From Absidia repens (lineage: Eukaryota > Mucoromycota > Mucoromycetes > Mucorales > Cunninghamellaceae), in assembly GCA_002105175.1 (NCBI GenBank), contig MCGE01000002.1, positions 682,001 to 746,000 on the forward strand: a DNA stretch of 64,000 bases, read 5' to 3'. Made by a program: the position numbers and the translations under genes. This document shows positions 22,217 through 33,928 of this stretch, piece after piece; within the stretch, counting starts at the first letter, position 1; each line of letters opens with the position of its first letter. The notes under the pieces are model-generated. The model saw nothing but the letters and a program-made list of their open reading frames with translations. It did not search any database and was not told the DNA's origin.

Positions 22217-24496
22217 CAGGATGTCAAACAACGTCATGATGCTTTGAAACGAAAGGCCCGGGATGATTATGCCAAGTTGCTTTCTGGCTTAGGTGGCGCC
22301 AATGGACCTCCATTGACTGTGTTATTTGGTTCAGACAATGGTAATGCTGAAGGTGTGGCCAAGAAGATTGCTACTCGTGCCAAATCTCGTGGACTCAAGG
22401 CCAAGTTGATGGCGATGGATGATTTTGCTGATATTCAAGAACTTGGTGGCGAAACCAATGTTGTGATTGTATGCTCCACTGCTGGTCAAGGTGAATTGCC
22501 TTCAAATGCTCGCGAATTTTGGAAGGCTTTGAATGCGTTGAATTCTGGAGATATTCACTTGTCTGATTTATCCTTTGCTGTCTTTGGTATGGGTGATAGT
22601 CACTACTGGCCCCGTGAAGAAGATGCCATGTTCTACAACCGTCCTGGTAAATTGATTGACGCCAAGCTGGAACTACTTGGTGCCAACCGTTTAGTGGAAC
22701 TTGGATTAGGTGATGATCAAGATACTGATGGATTTGAAACTGGCCTAGGTGCATGGGAACCTCTTATGTGGAAGTCGTTAGGTGTTAAGGATATCGGTGC
22801 TGAAGATGATGAACCCAAATTGACTGACGACCAAATGAAAATCAATTCCAACTTTTTGCGTGGCACTATTGCTGAAGATTTGCAGGATGAATCCACTGGC
22901 GCTATCTCTGAAATCAATGGCAAGCTTCTCAAATTCCATGGTTCTTATGGACAAGATGATCGGGATATTCGTGAAGAACGAAAGAAACAAGGATTGGAAA
23001 AGGCATTCAGTTTCATGATCCGTGTCCGTATGCCTGGTGGTGTGTCTAGTCCCGAACAATGGTTAGTGATGGACCAATTGGCCGATGACTACGCTAATGG
23101 TGCGATCAAGCTGACTACTCGACAAGCTTTCCAATTGCATGGTATCCTCAAGAAGAACTTGCGCTCTACCATTCGTGGCATCAATCACTCTTTGCTTAGT
23201 ACCTTGGCGGCTTGCGGTGATGTGAATCGTAACATTATGGTGACTCCCGTGACTGAAATTCCTGAAATCCATGAACAAGTGCAACAATTCAGTAACGACA
23301 TGATGCTTCATTTGGCTCCCAAGACGAATGCTTATCACGAAATCTGGTTGGCTGATGAATTGGTGGCTGGTCATGCTGTGCAAGATGTGGAACCTATCTA
23401 TGGTCCTACTTATTTACCTCGAAAGTTCAAGATTGTAGTGGCCGTCCCTCCCAACAATGATGTCGATATCTATGCTCATGATCTTGGTTTTATTGCTATT
23501 GTGGAAGGCAAGACCGTGGTAGGCTACAATGTTACTGTTGGTGGTGGTATGGGTATGACACATGGTAACAAGAAAACCTATCCTCGTCCTGCTACTATGT
23601 TTGGTTATGTTCCTGCTGAAGCTGCTATCAAGGTCTCTGAAGCTGTGATGACTACTCAACGTGATTATGGTGACCGTACCAACCGCAAGCATGCTCGTCT
23701 CAAGTATACCATTGATGATCATGGTGTGGAATTCTTCAAGTCCGAAGTGGAAAAGCGAAGTGGTTATACATTTGAGCCTGCTCGCGACTTTGTATTCAAG
23801 GACAATGCTGATCGATATGGATGGACCAAGGGTGTGGGCGATAAATGGCATTTCTGTATGTTCATTGAAAATGGCAAGGTCAAGGATTTCCCCGACTTCC
23901 AAGTCCGTACTGGTTTGCGCGAATTGGCAAAATGGCACAAGGGTGAATTCCGTTTATCTCCTAATCAACATTTGGTGATCGCTAATGTCCCTGAAGCTGA
24001 TTTGGAAAAGACAAAGCAACATTTGATCAAGTACAAGATGGACAATTTGGCCTTTAGTGGGCTACGATTAAATGCAATGGCTTGTGTGGCGCTACCTACT
24101 TGTGGTTTGGCAATGGCTGAATCGGAACGTTACCTCCCTACATTGGTTGGCCTTTTGGAACAAGCTATTGAAGATGCTGGTTTACGTGAAGATGCTATTA
24201 CTATCCGTATGACTGGTTGTCCCAATGGTTGTGCTCGTCCTTACTTGGCAGAATTGGCCTTTGTTGGTAAAGCCCCCGGTGCTTACAATGTATATCTCGG
24301 TGGCGGTCATCAAGGTCAACGGTTGAACAAGCTCTTCAAGGAAAGCTTAAAGGAAGAAGAAATCTTGGAAACAATCAAGCCCATCATCAAACAATATGCT
24401 TTGGAACGGCAGGACGGAGAACCATTTGGTGATTGGGTCATTCGTGCTGGCTATGTCAAGAAAACTATCACTGGCAAGGATTTCCATGATCTTTAA
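19611..24496 (+). CDS. MET5: Sulfite reductase (NADPH), hemoprotein beta subunit
   Basis: Catalyses six-electron reduction of sulfite to sulfide in sulfate assimilation, partnered with the flavoprotein alpha subunit (Met10). Two exons, 19611-22127 and 22220-24496, give 1597 residues, slightly longer than yeast Met5. Order: an N-terminal pyruvate-ferredoxin-oxidoreductase-like region; a flavodoxin domain from about residue 870 (TVLFGSDNGNAEGVAKKIA); then the sulfite/nitrite reductase repeats. The siroheme-4Fe4S cysteines are visible as CVALPTC (about residue 1460) and TGCPNGC (about 1506). LTTRQAFQLHG is a typical siroheme-binding strand. The ATG at 19611 gives MSLFLNGEQASALA; an in-frame TTG just before it is not the start. 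The intron has a poly-T of about 30 next to its acceptor. Codon use is strongly biased (CAA, AAG, GGT), suggesting high expression. Confidence 0.96.
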
Positions 24497-24656
24497 TTTA
24501 TTATTACCATTAGTTTAATGCTCCCCTTTCCCCCATTATTGTATACTATGCTGTTATTATTATTATCATTTTTTTTTATACTTATATTTATCCTACCATA
24601 TTTGGCCATTTTTTATTTAGACTTTTTTTATTGTTATTATTGATTTATCTGTTTGT

Positions 24657-24662
24657 AATAAA
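24657..24662 (+). terminator. Poly(A) signal of MET5
   Basis: AATAAA 160 bases past the stop codon. Confidence 0.5.
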
Positions 24663-24847
24663 ACCTTTGATGCTCAATTGGAGCTTTTTTTTTTATGAAT
24701 TGTGTTTTGGTGTTTCGATGGAGCTTTGGAGACCTTATGATTTTTTGGGTGTCATTGGGAGGGGTGTATGGTTGCAATGTGCGTTTTGATGGGATGGAAT
24801 TCGCCATTGAATTATCGTTGGTGACTTTGGGTAGATCGATAGAATAT

Positions 24848-25652
24848 TCACATTCCGCCCACGTGAATTTATATTTCGCTTGTTTTTTATTTTTGCGCTC
24901 TTTTTTTTTCTTTCCATTCCCTTTTTTTTCTTTCTTTAATTCCTCACCATTATGGCTTTTATGTGGCTATGGTGGATGTAGATTAGTGTCAGGGTTAGTT
25001 TACGAGACTTTTTAACTCAGGGATTACAAGATGCATGGGGAAACCCTTTCATCTTGGATTCAGAATTTGGGAACACCGTTAGATTAACTTCCTGGAGGCC
25101 CCCATTAGCTTAGTTTAGTGTTAGTTTGTACATAGTCTGCATCTATATCTAAATAAAATATACCTCTTTAAATTCTTCAACGAAAAATATCCCATTGTCT
25201 CTCTCATGTCTTGTGCAGTAGATCCTTTGTCTATGTCCATCATCCTTTTTGATTAGTATTGATCATTGTTTATGCCATTATAACCCCCCCTCCCTCCCTG
25301 TAACCCTTCCCATTCTCTGTACAATATATTACTTGCTACTTTCTAAATGTCCCTTTGGACTAATTTTGACCATTCTATAGATCTCTACTAGACTCCGGTT
25401 TTCTTTTTCCACCCGATCCCTCCGTTAAATCCTTTGTTTATAATAAACCCTTCTCCTTTTATTTTAGTATCTATCGATATGCTTCCATAAATTATGCTTT
25501 TTCATTGAAATCCTCAGACCCATCGAATAGTGAATAAAAAATATCGATATTATAGTTGTTTCTTTAGTGACATACCAAACATTTGCTTTCTTTTTAGCGC
25601 TCTATAGCTTCTTTGCCCTTAACAATCCAAGAACGAGTTGGTAGTCTTAGAC
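24848..25652 (+). repeat. Dispersed repeat, copy D (long form)
   Basis: Starts CACATTCCGCCCACGTGAAT, the cleanest E-box version, then a T/C tract, GATTAGTGTCAGGGTTAG, GGGATTACAAGATGCATGGG, ACCCTTTCATCTTGGATTCA, CATTAGCTTAGTTTAGTGTT, AAATAAAATATACC and CTCTCATGTCTTGTGCAGTA. It then runs collinearly with copy B to about 25650 (shared blocks ATCCCTCCGTTAAATCC, TTTTAGTATCTATCGATATG and a late TCTTAGACC). It lies downstream of MET5 in the same orientation. Confidence 0.75.
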
Positions 25653-26214
25653 CAATTAGTATTAAACCAATAATGTAAATAAATCTAGGTCATGATGTGT
25701 GCTAGTTACCGCTATAAGGCATTTTTCACTGGTTTTCAGCTCATCAATCATTACTTCCCACTCTCAGAGACTAATTGACTAATTGACTATTTGGCAGTTC
25801 TAGGGGACTTTATATGAAACATGGTCCTAGTATTTTCTCACTCCACCTTTCATAATAACCAATACATATATACATATATATATTCAGCCCGCTATTTTTT
25901 TTTTGTTTTGTTTTTTGTTTTTTGCAGGCAGTACCATATAAAGCTCCCGAAAGATCGCAAAATGGAGTGGGGATACCCAATTTCATAAAAATCCACACTT
26001 CAGCAAACTCTCCACTTGACAACAGTCGTAAACAATACTAAAACTGCAGTACACCCTAACACCAGTAATAAACCTCCTCCCCAGTCCCTTCGCATACAAC
26101 ATTGTGAATGGGACAGTTCTTGAGAAATTAAAAATAAATAAATATTGTTTAATGTCTAATAAATAAATCGTGTATGATAAAAATAAAAATACAGTGGTAA
26201 TATAAACTAGAAAA
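25653..26214. other. Intergenic, no gene recognised
   Basis: Follows repeat copy D and holds the 3' end of the minus-strand coiled-coil gene. It contains TA-rich stretches and a T/TTTTG tract. No frame with coding character. Confidence 0.5.
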
Positions 26215-26312
26215 CTATCCTAATTGAATCTTGTGCATTTTTGATTGTAGCTGATGAATGTTTCTACATAGATCACAAAAAAAAAAAAAAAAAAATTACA
26301 TCAGCAAAATGT

Positions 26313-26363
<51 letters not shown>

Positions 26364-29300
26364 ACTTACAACAATAATTTATTGTTTTCTTCCTTGTAGG
26401 TATCCACTTTTGCCTTGGTGTCTTGGTTTTCCTTTGTCATTTGATCTAATTGGACTTCGCTCCGCGCGATTTTGTCCTAAACAAAATATATATATATAAG
26501 GAAAGGAGGACGTTTGTTAACCTACTTGACATCCCTATTGTTCACCATAAAATAAAAAAAAATAAAAAACACTTTGTATCTATTTGTTTACCTTCAACGC
26601 ATGGCTAGTGGTTTCAATAATACTGTATGAATTGGCTTTGGCGGTATACGAATCCATCAAGTGTTGACGCTGTTGTTCCAAAGAGGATATTTTCCCGTGC
26701 TGTTTGTCCTGACGCTTGTCGATATCCTTTTGCCGAGCTGATGTCACCGTTTTCAATCGATAAGAGACATTATTCACCTCCTCGTCCTTGACATCTAGTA
26801 GGTGCTGGAAGTGCCTGTGCATTTTGTCGATTCCCTCTTGATGTTTGATCACAAGCCCATACACCATTTCCTAGATCAAAAGAAGAGCGGCATTCAGTCA
26901 TTTTGCTTAATTCTCTCCACCCCGACCTCTCCCCTTGAGCTTACTTTATTTTTCTTGTTGTTGGTATTCTGCGTAGCCTTTTTTTCCTCCACCAACTTGC
27001 GCCATTGTTCTTCGAGTTGCTGAAGTTCTGTTTCTTTTGCTTGCAGGGCATTTTGTTTCTCCAGAATATCACGTTCTAACGTTGATGATGATGGTGGAAG
27101 TGGTTGATAGCTTTCGTCGTGGTCGGTGATTGATGGCTGATCGGAAGGTAATATTGTCGATTGCTTGTCAAGTTGTATTTGTAATTCTTCTTGTCGTGCT
27201 GTCTTCAGTTGATAATCCGCTTCTAGCCCATGTAGTTGTTGCTGTATTTCTTCAAGCTGAGTTTGATGTGATTTCAGATTCTTGATATGTTCCGATTCCT
27301 TGGTTACCCATTGAGAGTTGAATGTGTCTACAGATTCGGTATGAGCATCCGTGAGGTTCTTCAATTGTTCTTGGTGCTCTTTTTCAAGTTCCTATAATAT
27401 ACAATAAAACTATTTAGTATCATCACTGGTATTTCCTGCTGCTCCTCGTACCTTTAATCGGTCTGCATGACCTTCTTGTTCTTCCACCAAGGGTTGAAGT
27501 CTGGCGTTGAGTTCATCTATCTCAGTATCTTGTTTTTCGGACAGTTGTTCCACAGTTTGGGTGTGGTTGATGTTTTGCGATTCTAAACTGCTTGTATGGG
27601 CCGCGATCAATTTGTCTTGAGCTTCCTTTGCCTCTGCATTCATGCGCGTTCGTATGGGTTCATTCAATAACGTAGTTGCTGAAAGTTGTTCGGTTGACTT
27701 GGTCACATCCTCCAGTCGCATTGTCCAGTCATTTTCTGACGTTTTAAGGTGGGTTTGGTGATCTGCTTTCAAAGTTGCATTTTGTTGTTTCAATATGTTA
27801 ACAGCTTCTTGTAAGTCTGTCACCTTTGCTTCTTGTTCCAAGACGTACTGTTCTATTTGTGCTTTGTAACTGTCTCCAAGTGTATCCTAATTTATATGTA
27901 TATAATGTTGTGAGAATATTGAGCTTTTAACATATGTCATGATTCTTATCTACATACCTCCATTTCAGGTGACGACTGATTTGTTGCTTTGTGGTCTTCT
28001 TGGGTTTCAGCATGCTGGAGTTTCAGTTGATGTTCAGCAAGTAGGGTATCAATAGCAGTCTGATGATCCGTTTTCATTGTATTGAGTGTTGTGTTGTGTG
28101 ACATTTCAAGATCCTGGTAAATTTTGATTTCATTTTCATCCATGAGTGCATTGCTGTCTTGAATTTCCTTGGTGCTTGATATATTGAAGGCTGTCATTTC
28201 CTCCTGTAGTTGTCGTTTCATTGATTCCAGTTCATCCCGTTGTTTCGTATGCTGAGCTATTTCATCTGTCAACACCTGAATACGCTGTTGATGATCTGCT
28301 TCCATTTTCTGTGTTTTTGTTTTATGCTGATTGTTCATCGTCTGTTGCTGTTCAGTCAGGTCGTTCTATAATAAAAACACAAATGTAAATATCTTGTGAT
28401 AAACCTTTTTCTTTCTGCCAGTTTCAATTACCTTTGCCGCTGTCAAAGTACTATTGATTTCATTGTCGTGGGCTTGTTGAGTAGACTTATGGATATCAGT
28501 ATTTTCCTGTTTGATTTCTGCCAATCGAGCTTCAAAATCCTTGGTCATGTGTTCGATTGCCCTGTCCTTTTGTAAAATGTGGTCCCGTTTCATTTCACTA
28601 AGTCTTGATTCGTGTTCAGTAACCATCTTGGCAGTGGCGGCAGAATGGATTTCGTTAAGGGAAGCCTATAGATGTATATGTATATATATATAAAGTCAGT
28701 TACCACAGTATCATACATAGAATGATTGAGGGTTGGTTGTACCTGGACTTGGGCTCTGATTATATCAATACTGTCATTTTCAGGATTCTTGTTGGCCGAT
28801 TTGTCTTCACAATCTTGATTTTCCGCAGGAGATGTTGATGATGCTTCGTTGGTAGGGTGGGTGTTTTCCTTGATATTTTCCAGTGCTTCTTCCAGATTTT
28901 TAATTGCCAGACGGTGATCCGATTGAAGGTCTTCCAGTGCTTGTCGGTGATGACCCGCCAGCGCTTCGATTTTCATTTCATAGTCCGCCCGTATTTGTCG
29001 TTCAGTTGAAGCACGCGTTGCAGCGGCTGTGGATGACTGCAATTCCAAAATCTTTGCATTGTGATTGTCGGTCAAGGTTTTCAGCTCCTGGCTATGTTCA
29101 ATTTCGAGTGTTTCCACTTTTGAGTTGTTTTCTTGTTCCGAAGAGATTCGATACTTGTCCAAAGTGGTTTCATAGCTTTTAATCACTGCGTCGAGTTTTT
29201 CAGTAAAGTCAGTTTCAAATTGAGCCTAACAATACCCCCATTTTTAAATTGCCGTTAGTCGTCTAATATATATTTATATATATATATATATATATACATA

Positions 29301-31652
29301 ATAAATATTTATTCACTTACAATGGCTAATGCTTTTTCATCAATGTATTGCTGATCCAGACGCTTTCTTGTCACATCGTGTTCTTGAGCGATTGTTGTCT
29401 TGAGTAAAGTAAGATTGTTCACTGCATCATCTAGTTGTGATTGTGCTTGTTTGGAAGGAGTCTGGTGATCTTGGTGTACCACTTCCAATTTCTGTTGGTG
29501 ATCTGCTTCCAATTCCGCCTAACCAATTTAGCAATAGAAGGAAAAAAGGTGAGTCTCCTCATTGTCTTTGTCATACGCCTTTGATTGTGATTATTCCTCT
29601 ACCTTGATATCGAGCTCTATTTTTTCAATTGCTTCATTGATGCCAGTGGTTCCAGATGCAGAAGCTAGCGCTAATTCAGATTGCTGTCGAGCCTTGAGGG
29701 ATTCAATTTGCTCAGCATGCTCCAATTCCATTTGCGAGATCTGATTCTATTTTTTTTAAAAAAAAATTAAAAGAAAAGTGAGTATTGACGTTGTCAACCA
29801 ATCCCAATTCCAACCAATACTTACATCAAGCCCATCAGATGATTTGAGACGTTCTTCTTCATGAGACGCCATGATTATGTTGAGTTTATCTTCATCATCA
29901 GTTTTCCCAGTTTGTTGATTTTTGATAAATTGATCTTCCATAGTTGCCAGCTTTTCTTCCAGTGTCTATATATACACATAAAGAGATAGAAATATAAATG
30001 AGCACCACGCAATATGTACGAATGTCTTGGTAAGATAGAAGTAGAGCCAAAGAAAAAGGCTTACCTGAATGGTTCGTTCAAGATCAATCATTTCCTTCCT
30101 TTTGGTATCAACGGCTGCCCATTCTGACGAATTTTGCTTTTCTTCCAGCTCTTTGTCAAATGATTGAACCAAGTTTGTTGTTTCTTCGTTGTGTTCTTGA
30201 TTCAGTTGATTGGATATCCCCGTCATTCTGGTTTGGTGTGATTTATGCATCCCCTAACCCCACGAAAACAAAACGATGTCAGTACAGTACATGATGATCA
30301 TCCTTTCCCCCACCCCCTTCCCCTTCCCCCCCAAAAAAAAACGAATCCAAAGTATAAATATAGTTTTGTTTTCTTACCTGGATTTCTTCTCGTAAGGTAC
30401 CTGATGTTTCTTCTGATGCATCTAATTCCCTATCCAATGCCTTTAGAGTGGACTCCAATTGATCGTTTGCTGATTGTAGTTCATCTCGCAGTGATTCCAT
30501 TTCGCTACGATAAGATTCTTCCATTTCTTCGAGTTGCCGAGTCAATACCAGTCGTTCTTCGGCCTGTGCTGACCATTGTTCCAATGTCGCCAGTGCTTCA
30601 TCCCGTTGTGTTTCTTTTTCTTTGAGCTGTTCCGTCATATCCAATATAGATTCCAGCAGTTGTTCCTCTTGTTGGCTTTGCGATTCATCTAATTGCTGAT
30701 GCATAATATCAATGTCATTCTGCTTACTGGTAAGAGCTGCCTTGTTATCCTCGATATCTTGTTCCATTTGTTTGATCTATACATGAGAATAATAAAAATG
30801 ACTGTTGTTCAGTAAAAGCAATGTCCCTGTTTTATAATATATGTATATCATTAATACCTGTTCAGTCAGTTCTTTGACTTCAGTTTCAAGTGTAGAAACA
30901 ACTCCGTTTTCTTCATCTTCTTCTGTAATTGTTGATGTCGTCGAAGGTTTGGTGGATAAAGAGGATCGTGTGGATGTTGTTGACGAAGGCGTAGATCCCC
31001 TCGAAGAAGTGGTTGATGAGGAGTTGATACTTACACGCCGGCTGAGAGTTGGCGTCGGTGTGTTTGGACTTTTGGTGCTGGTGTTGGTAGTAGTGGAGGG
31101 ATTAGACCTTGTCAGTGTTGATTTTCGTTGCACAGAAGTGGAAGGATTGCTTGTCAGGTCCGCGGGAGTCCTAGTTGAAGTAGTGGTAGCGCGACGGCTA
31201 AGCGTGGAAGTGGGTGTAGCACTTTTGGTGAGCCCTGTTGCTGTCGTTTTTGGTGACGTTGTTGTTGCACGTCGACTGAGGGTGGATGACGGAGTTGGAG
31301 CTGGACCGGCAGAGCGTAAGCTGGGAGAAATGGTAGAAGCACGCCGACTTGCAGATGGTGTGAGGGTTGTCGGGGATCGTGGAGTCGATGCTGTATCGCC
31401 AGTCTTGAGTCCGCGTCGAATGCTGCTGGTAACGGTTGGCGATGGGCTAACAGGTGACTTTGGCGTAGTGGTGGATCGTGTTGTTGAAGAAGCAGTACCG
31501 CGAGCAGCTGAGCTAAGGGATGGCTTTAATTTGGTACGAGTTGTTGATGATGTATTGGAAGACTGAAGTGTAGACGGACGCCGAGTTGCTGTAGTAGATG
31601 AAGCTTCCATTTTTGGAGCTGCTGGTGCTTTTGGTTTTGCGTCTCCATTCAT
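26215..31652 (-). CDS. Large coiled-coil protein with basic Ser/Thr-rich N-terminus
   Basis: Fourteen exons (minus strand): 31652-30858, 30776-30378, 30253-30065, 29965-29825, 29746-29603, 29518-29321, 29225-28743, 28665-28432, 28365-27958, 27886-27452, 27391-26945, 26870-26592, 26476-26370, 26263-26215, giving about 1435 residues. Residues 1-250 are basic, disordered and Ser/Thr/Pro-rich, with repeated STLSRRATTTS-type units, as in microtubule-binding tails. The rest is nearly continuous coiled coil (Glu, Gln, Lys, Leu heptads) with recurring phrases such as MEADHQQK and TDHQTA. I see no CAP-Gly, motor or membrane segment. A cytoskeletal or tethering scaffold is a guess. The first twelve introns are all phase 0. 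If the last intron is retained, TAA follows immediately, changing only the C-terminal tail. Confidence 0.8.
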
Positions 31653-32028
31653 TGTCTAAATATACGAAAAGAAGGAAAGACAGAAAAAAAAAAAAAAAAA
31701 AAAAAAAAGGAAGAAAAAAGAAAAAGGCAAAAAAAAAAAAGATTTATCATAAAAAAACTGGTTTAGGTTACACGAATCAATGTTTTTCAAGGTCGAAAAA
31801 AAGGTCCCTGGCAAAGCCCACACTATATGCATATGATACCACACTCAGAATACATGCACACAAATATCAAAACATTATGTTGATTAAAAAAATACAGTAA
31901 TTTCGGTTTATTTTCAGAAGATATGTGATGACTACGTAAAATATAATGTGGCTTTGAGAGAGAGGAGGGGGTGGGAGATAGAGGATGGAGGGCGGAAGAA
32001 AGGTACTGGGGTGTACAGCACTAAATAC
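31653..32028. other. Spacer between heme oxygenase and coiled-coil genes
   Basis: Holds the heme oxygenase 3' UTR and the coiled-coil gene promoter, both on the minus strand. Poly-A runs (about 24 at 31684-31707 on the plus strand) lie directly upstream of the coiled-coil ATG. No gene. Confidence 0.5.
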
Positions 32029-33739
32029 TTAAGCGCGTCTATATCGAAGATAAGCAACACATCCCAAAGTAGTAATCGCAGCCATACCAGCAGCTGTCCA
32101 AGAAGACATTGATGACACATTCTGCAGAAGCCAGTCTAGCGATGGTTGTTGTTTGCTTGTATTACTGGCATTCGTGACGTCCTTGGTACTATCGATTTTG
32201 TGAAGTTGGTCGGAATCGGATAATGCTTGTATTTCATCAAATAATGCAATGTTCAATTCAAAGCAGCGAACTGCTTCAGCCACCACCAAATCTTGATGAT
32301 AGAAATAAAAACTTAGTATTTCATTATCTTTTATTTTTCCCGGTTCCTTACCTTTTGTTCGTGCAGTAACAGGAGCTTCATCCAATTGTTGGCGATACAT
32401 ATTTTTGAATTCATTTTGGTTGCCAATATTATTAAAGTGATAAAATGAGAGACCCACCCTAGAATCCCAAGAACTGTCTTCTTTTTCCAAATGCAGGATA
32501 TGTTTCTTCAACCGTTTGGCCAATATTTGCCCACCTAAAATATCATTAACAAATTGTTAGGATGCATGTAAATATTTCGAATAAGTGAAGAGAGAGAGAG
32601 AGAGAGAGATCTTTTACCCGATAAGTCACCCAAATAACGAGCATAACTGTGTGATACCATCAGGGCAGGATTTACTTTACATGCTTCTTCCATAGCCGCA
32701 ATGTATTGTTTGACAGCTGGGGTCATTGTATCGGGGTGTGTCACTTCCGCCAGTCGTTCGTGTCCGTAGAAATAGCTGAGATCATCCAAAAGAGTCTGTT
32801 CCCGGTTAAGTTCATCGGGAAAGTATATCATTTCTATTGCTGGGTCGTTTTGATGTTCTTCTAATAATGCTTCCATAGACCTTGAAGATGAAAAAAAAAG
32901 TACAAAGGCGTTAATATATAAATATCAAATGGGTAAGTTACCAGATATACGTACTTGTACACAAAGTATAACGACCGTAAGTATTGTCCATATTCATCTT
33001 TGGTAATGTCGCCTTTCAAAAATCGTCTATGTACGAAGGAGAAGAATGTGAGAAAACGTGCGACATTTGAAGAGTCTTTTTTTTTTTTTTTGCTGACCTG
33101 GTAAAGACGCTGTCTTCAGCAGCACGATGGACCACTTTAGTTCCTTGTCGCATTGCCATAGCCAATTGAGGATCATCGAGGATTTCTTGACTTTCTTGAT
33201 ATTTGTTTATTTTTATCGGGTATGTTTCTGGAAGAAATCTATCCAAGACTTTCCCTGAAGATATATATTTATTTAAGTACAAAAGGAGACATCAGTAATT
33301 TGAGTTGGACCATTTCCCACTTTCAAAACTTACCATTTAGAGAAAGACTCCGCGGAGCTTGAACTGACAATAAATCTTCAATATCATCTTTGGCCTTGTT
33401 GTCTATGGGGCATCCACCTAAATAAAAATTATATGGATTGTGAGTAATCTTAGTATTTTGAGCATGCATATTAACACCTCACCACTTTGATACGTTGTGC
33501 TGAACAAAATAAATAGAAGGATTGGTGAGTTTGATTATCTTTTTTTTTTTTCTATTGGCAGAAGCCGTAATCGTCCGATTATGAACTTTGAGTATGCATT
33601 ACCATGTTGCCATTCGTTCACCTAACCCACCACCAGTTCCTGAGGGCGATTCGTTTATAGTCTGTGTTTTGGGGCTAGAGCCAAAAGGGCATCCACTATC
33701 ACTTTCTTCTACAGGTTTGGAAAAAGGACAAGCACTCAT
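32029..33739 (-). CDS. HMX1: Heme oxygenase with C-terminal membrane anchor and N-terminal Cys-Pro motifs
   Basis: Opens heme to biliverdin, CO and iron at the ER face. Exons (minus strand): 33739-33603, 33499-33483, 33417-33334, 33254-33098, 33026-32955, 32880-32618, 32534-32352, 32291-32029, giving 391 residues. The heme-ligand region is GTKVVHRAAEDSVF (proximal His). The distal helix is YLGDLSGGQ, completed across a splice, and GLSFYHFNNI follows. The last 25 residues form a hydrophobic tail anchor (AAGMAAITTLGCVAYL) with a basic end. The N-terminal extension of about 80 residues carries three Cys-Pro dipeptides (ACPF, GCPF, GCPI), resembling heme-regulatory motifs. Exon 2 is only 17 bases. 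An alternative single intron, 33621-33418, also keeps the frame and omits it. The BPL1 stop lies 189 bases upstream. Confidence 0.9.
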
Positions 33740-33928
33740 ATGAATAAGTAAAAATAAATAAAGCAAGGGGGGGTGGACAAAAAAAAAAAAAAATAGAAGA
33801 CAAAGATGTAAAAAAAAAAATCAAATAAATCATTATCAGATTTTATAATCGTGTGACTAACAAAAATCTGATAAAAAAAAACTTGTAATCTGATCATCTG
33901 GTTGGATGGAATTTCAAATCAATAAAAT

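Noticed and set aside
30841..31566. 241-codon plus-strand frame, Val/Asp-rich
   Set aside because: It is the exact antisense of the Ser/Thr/Pro-rich exon 1 of the coiled-coil gene, whose codon bias keeps that strand open.
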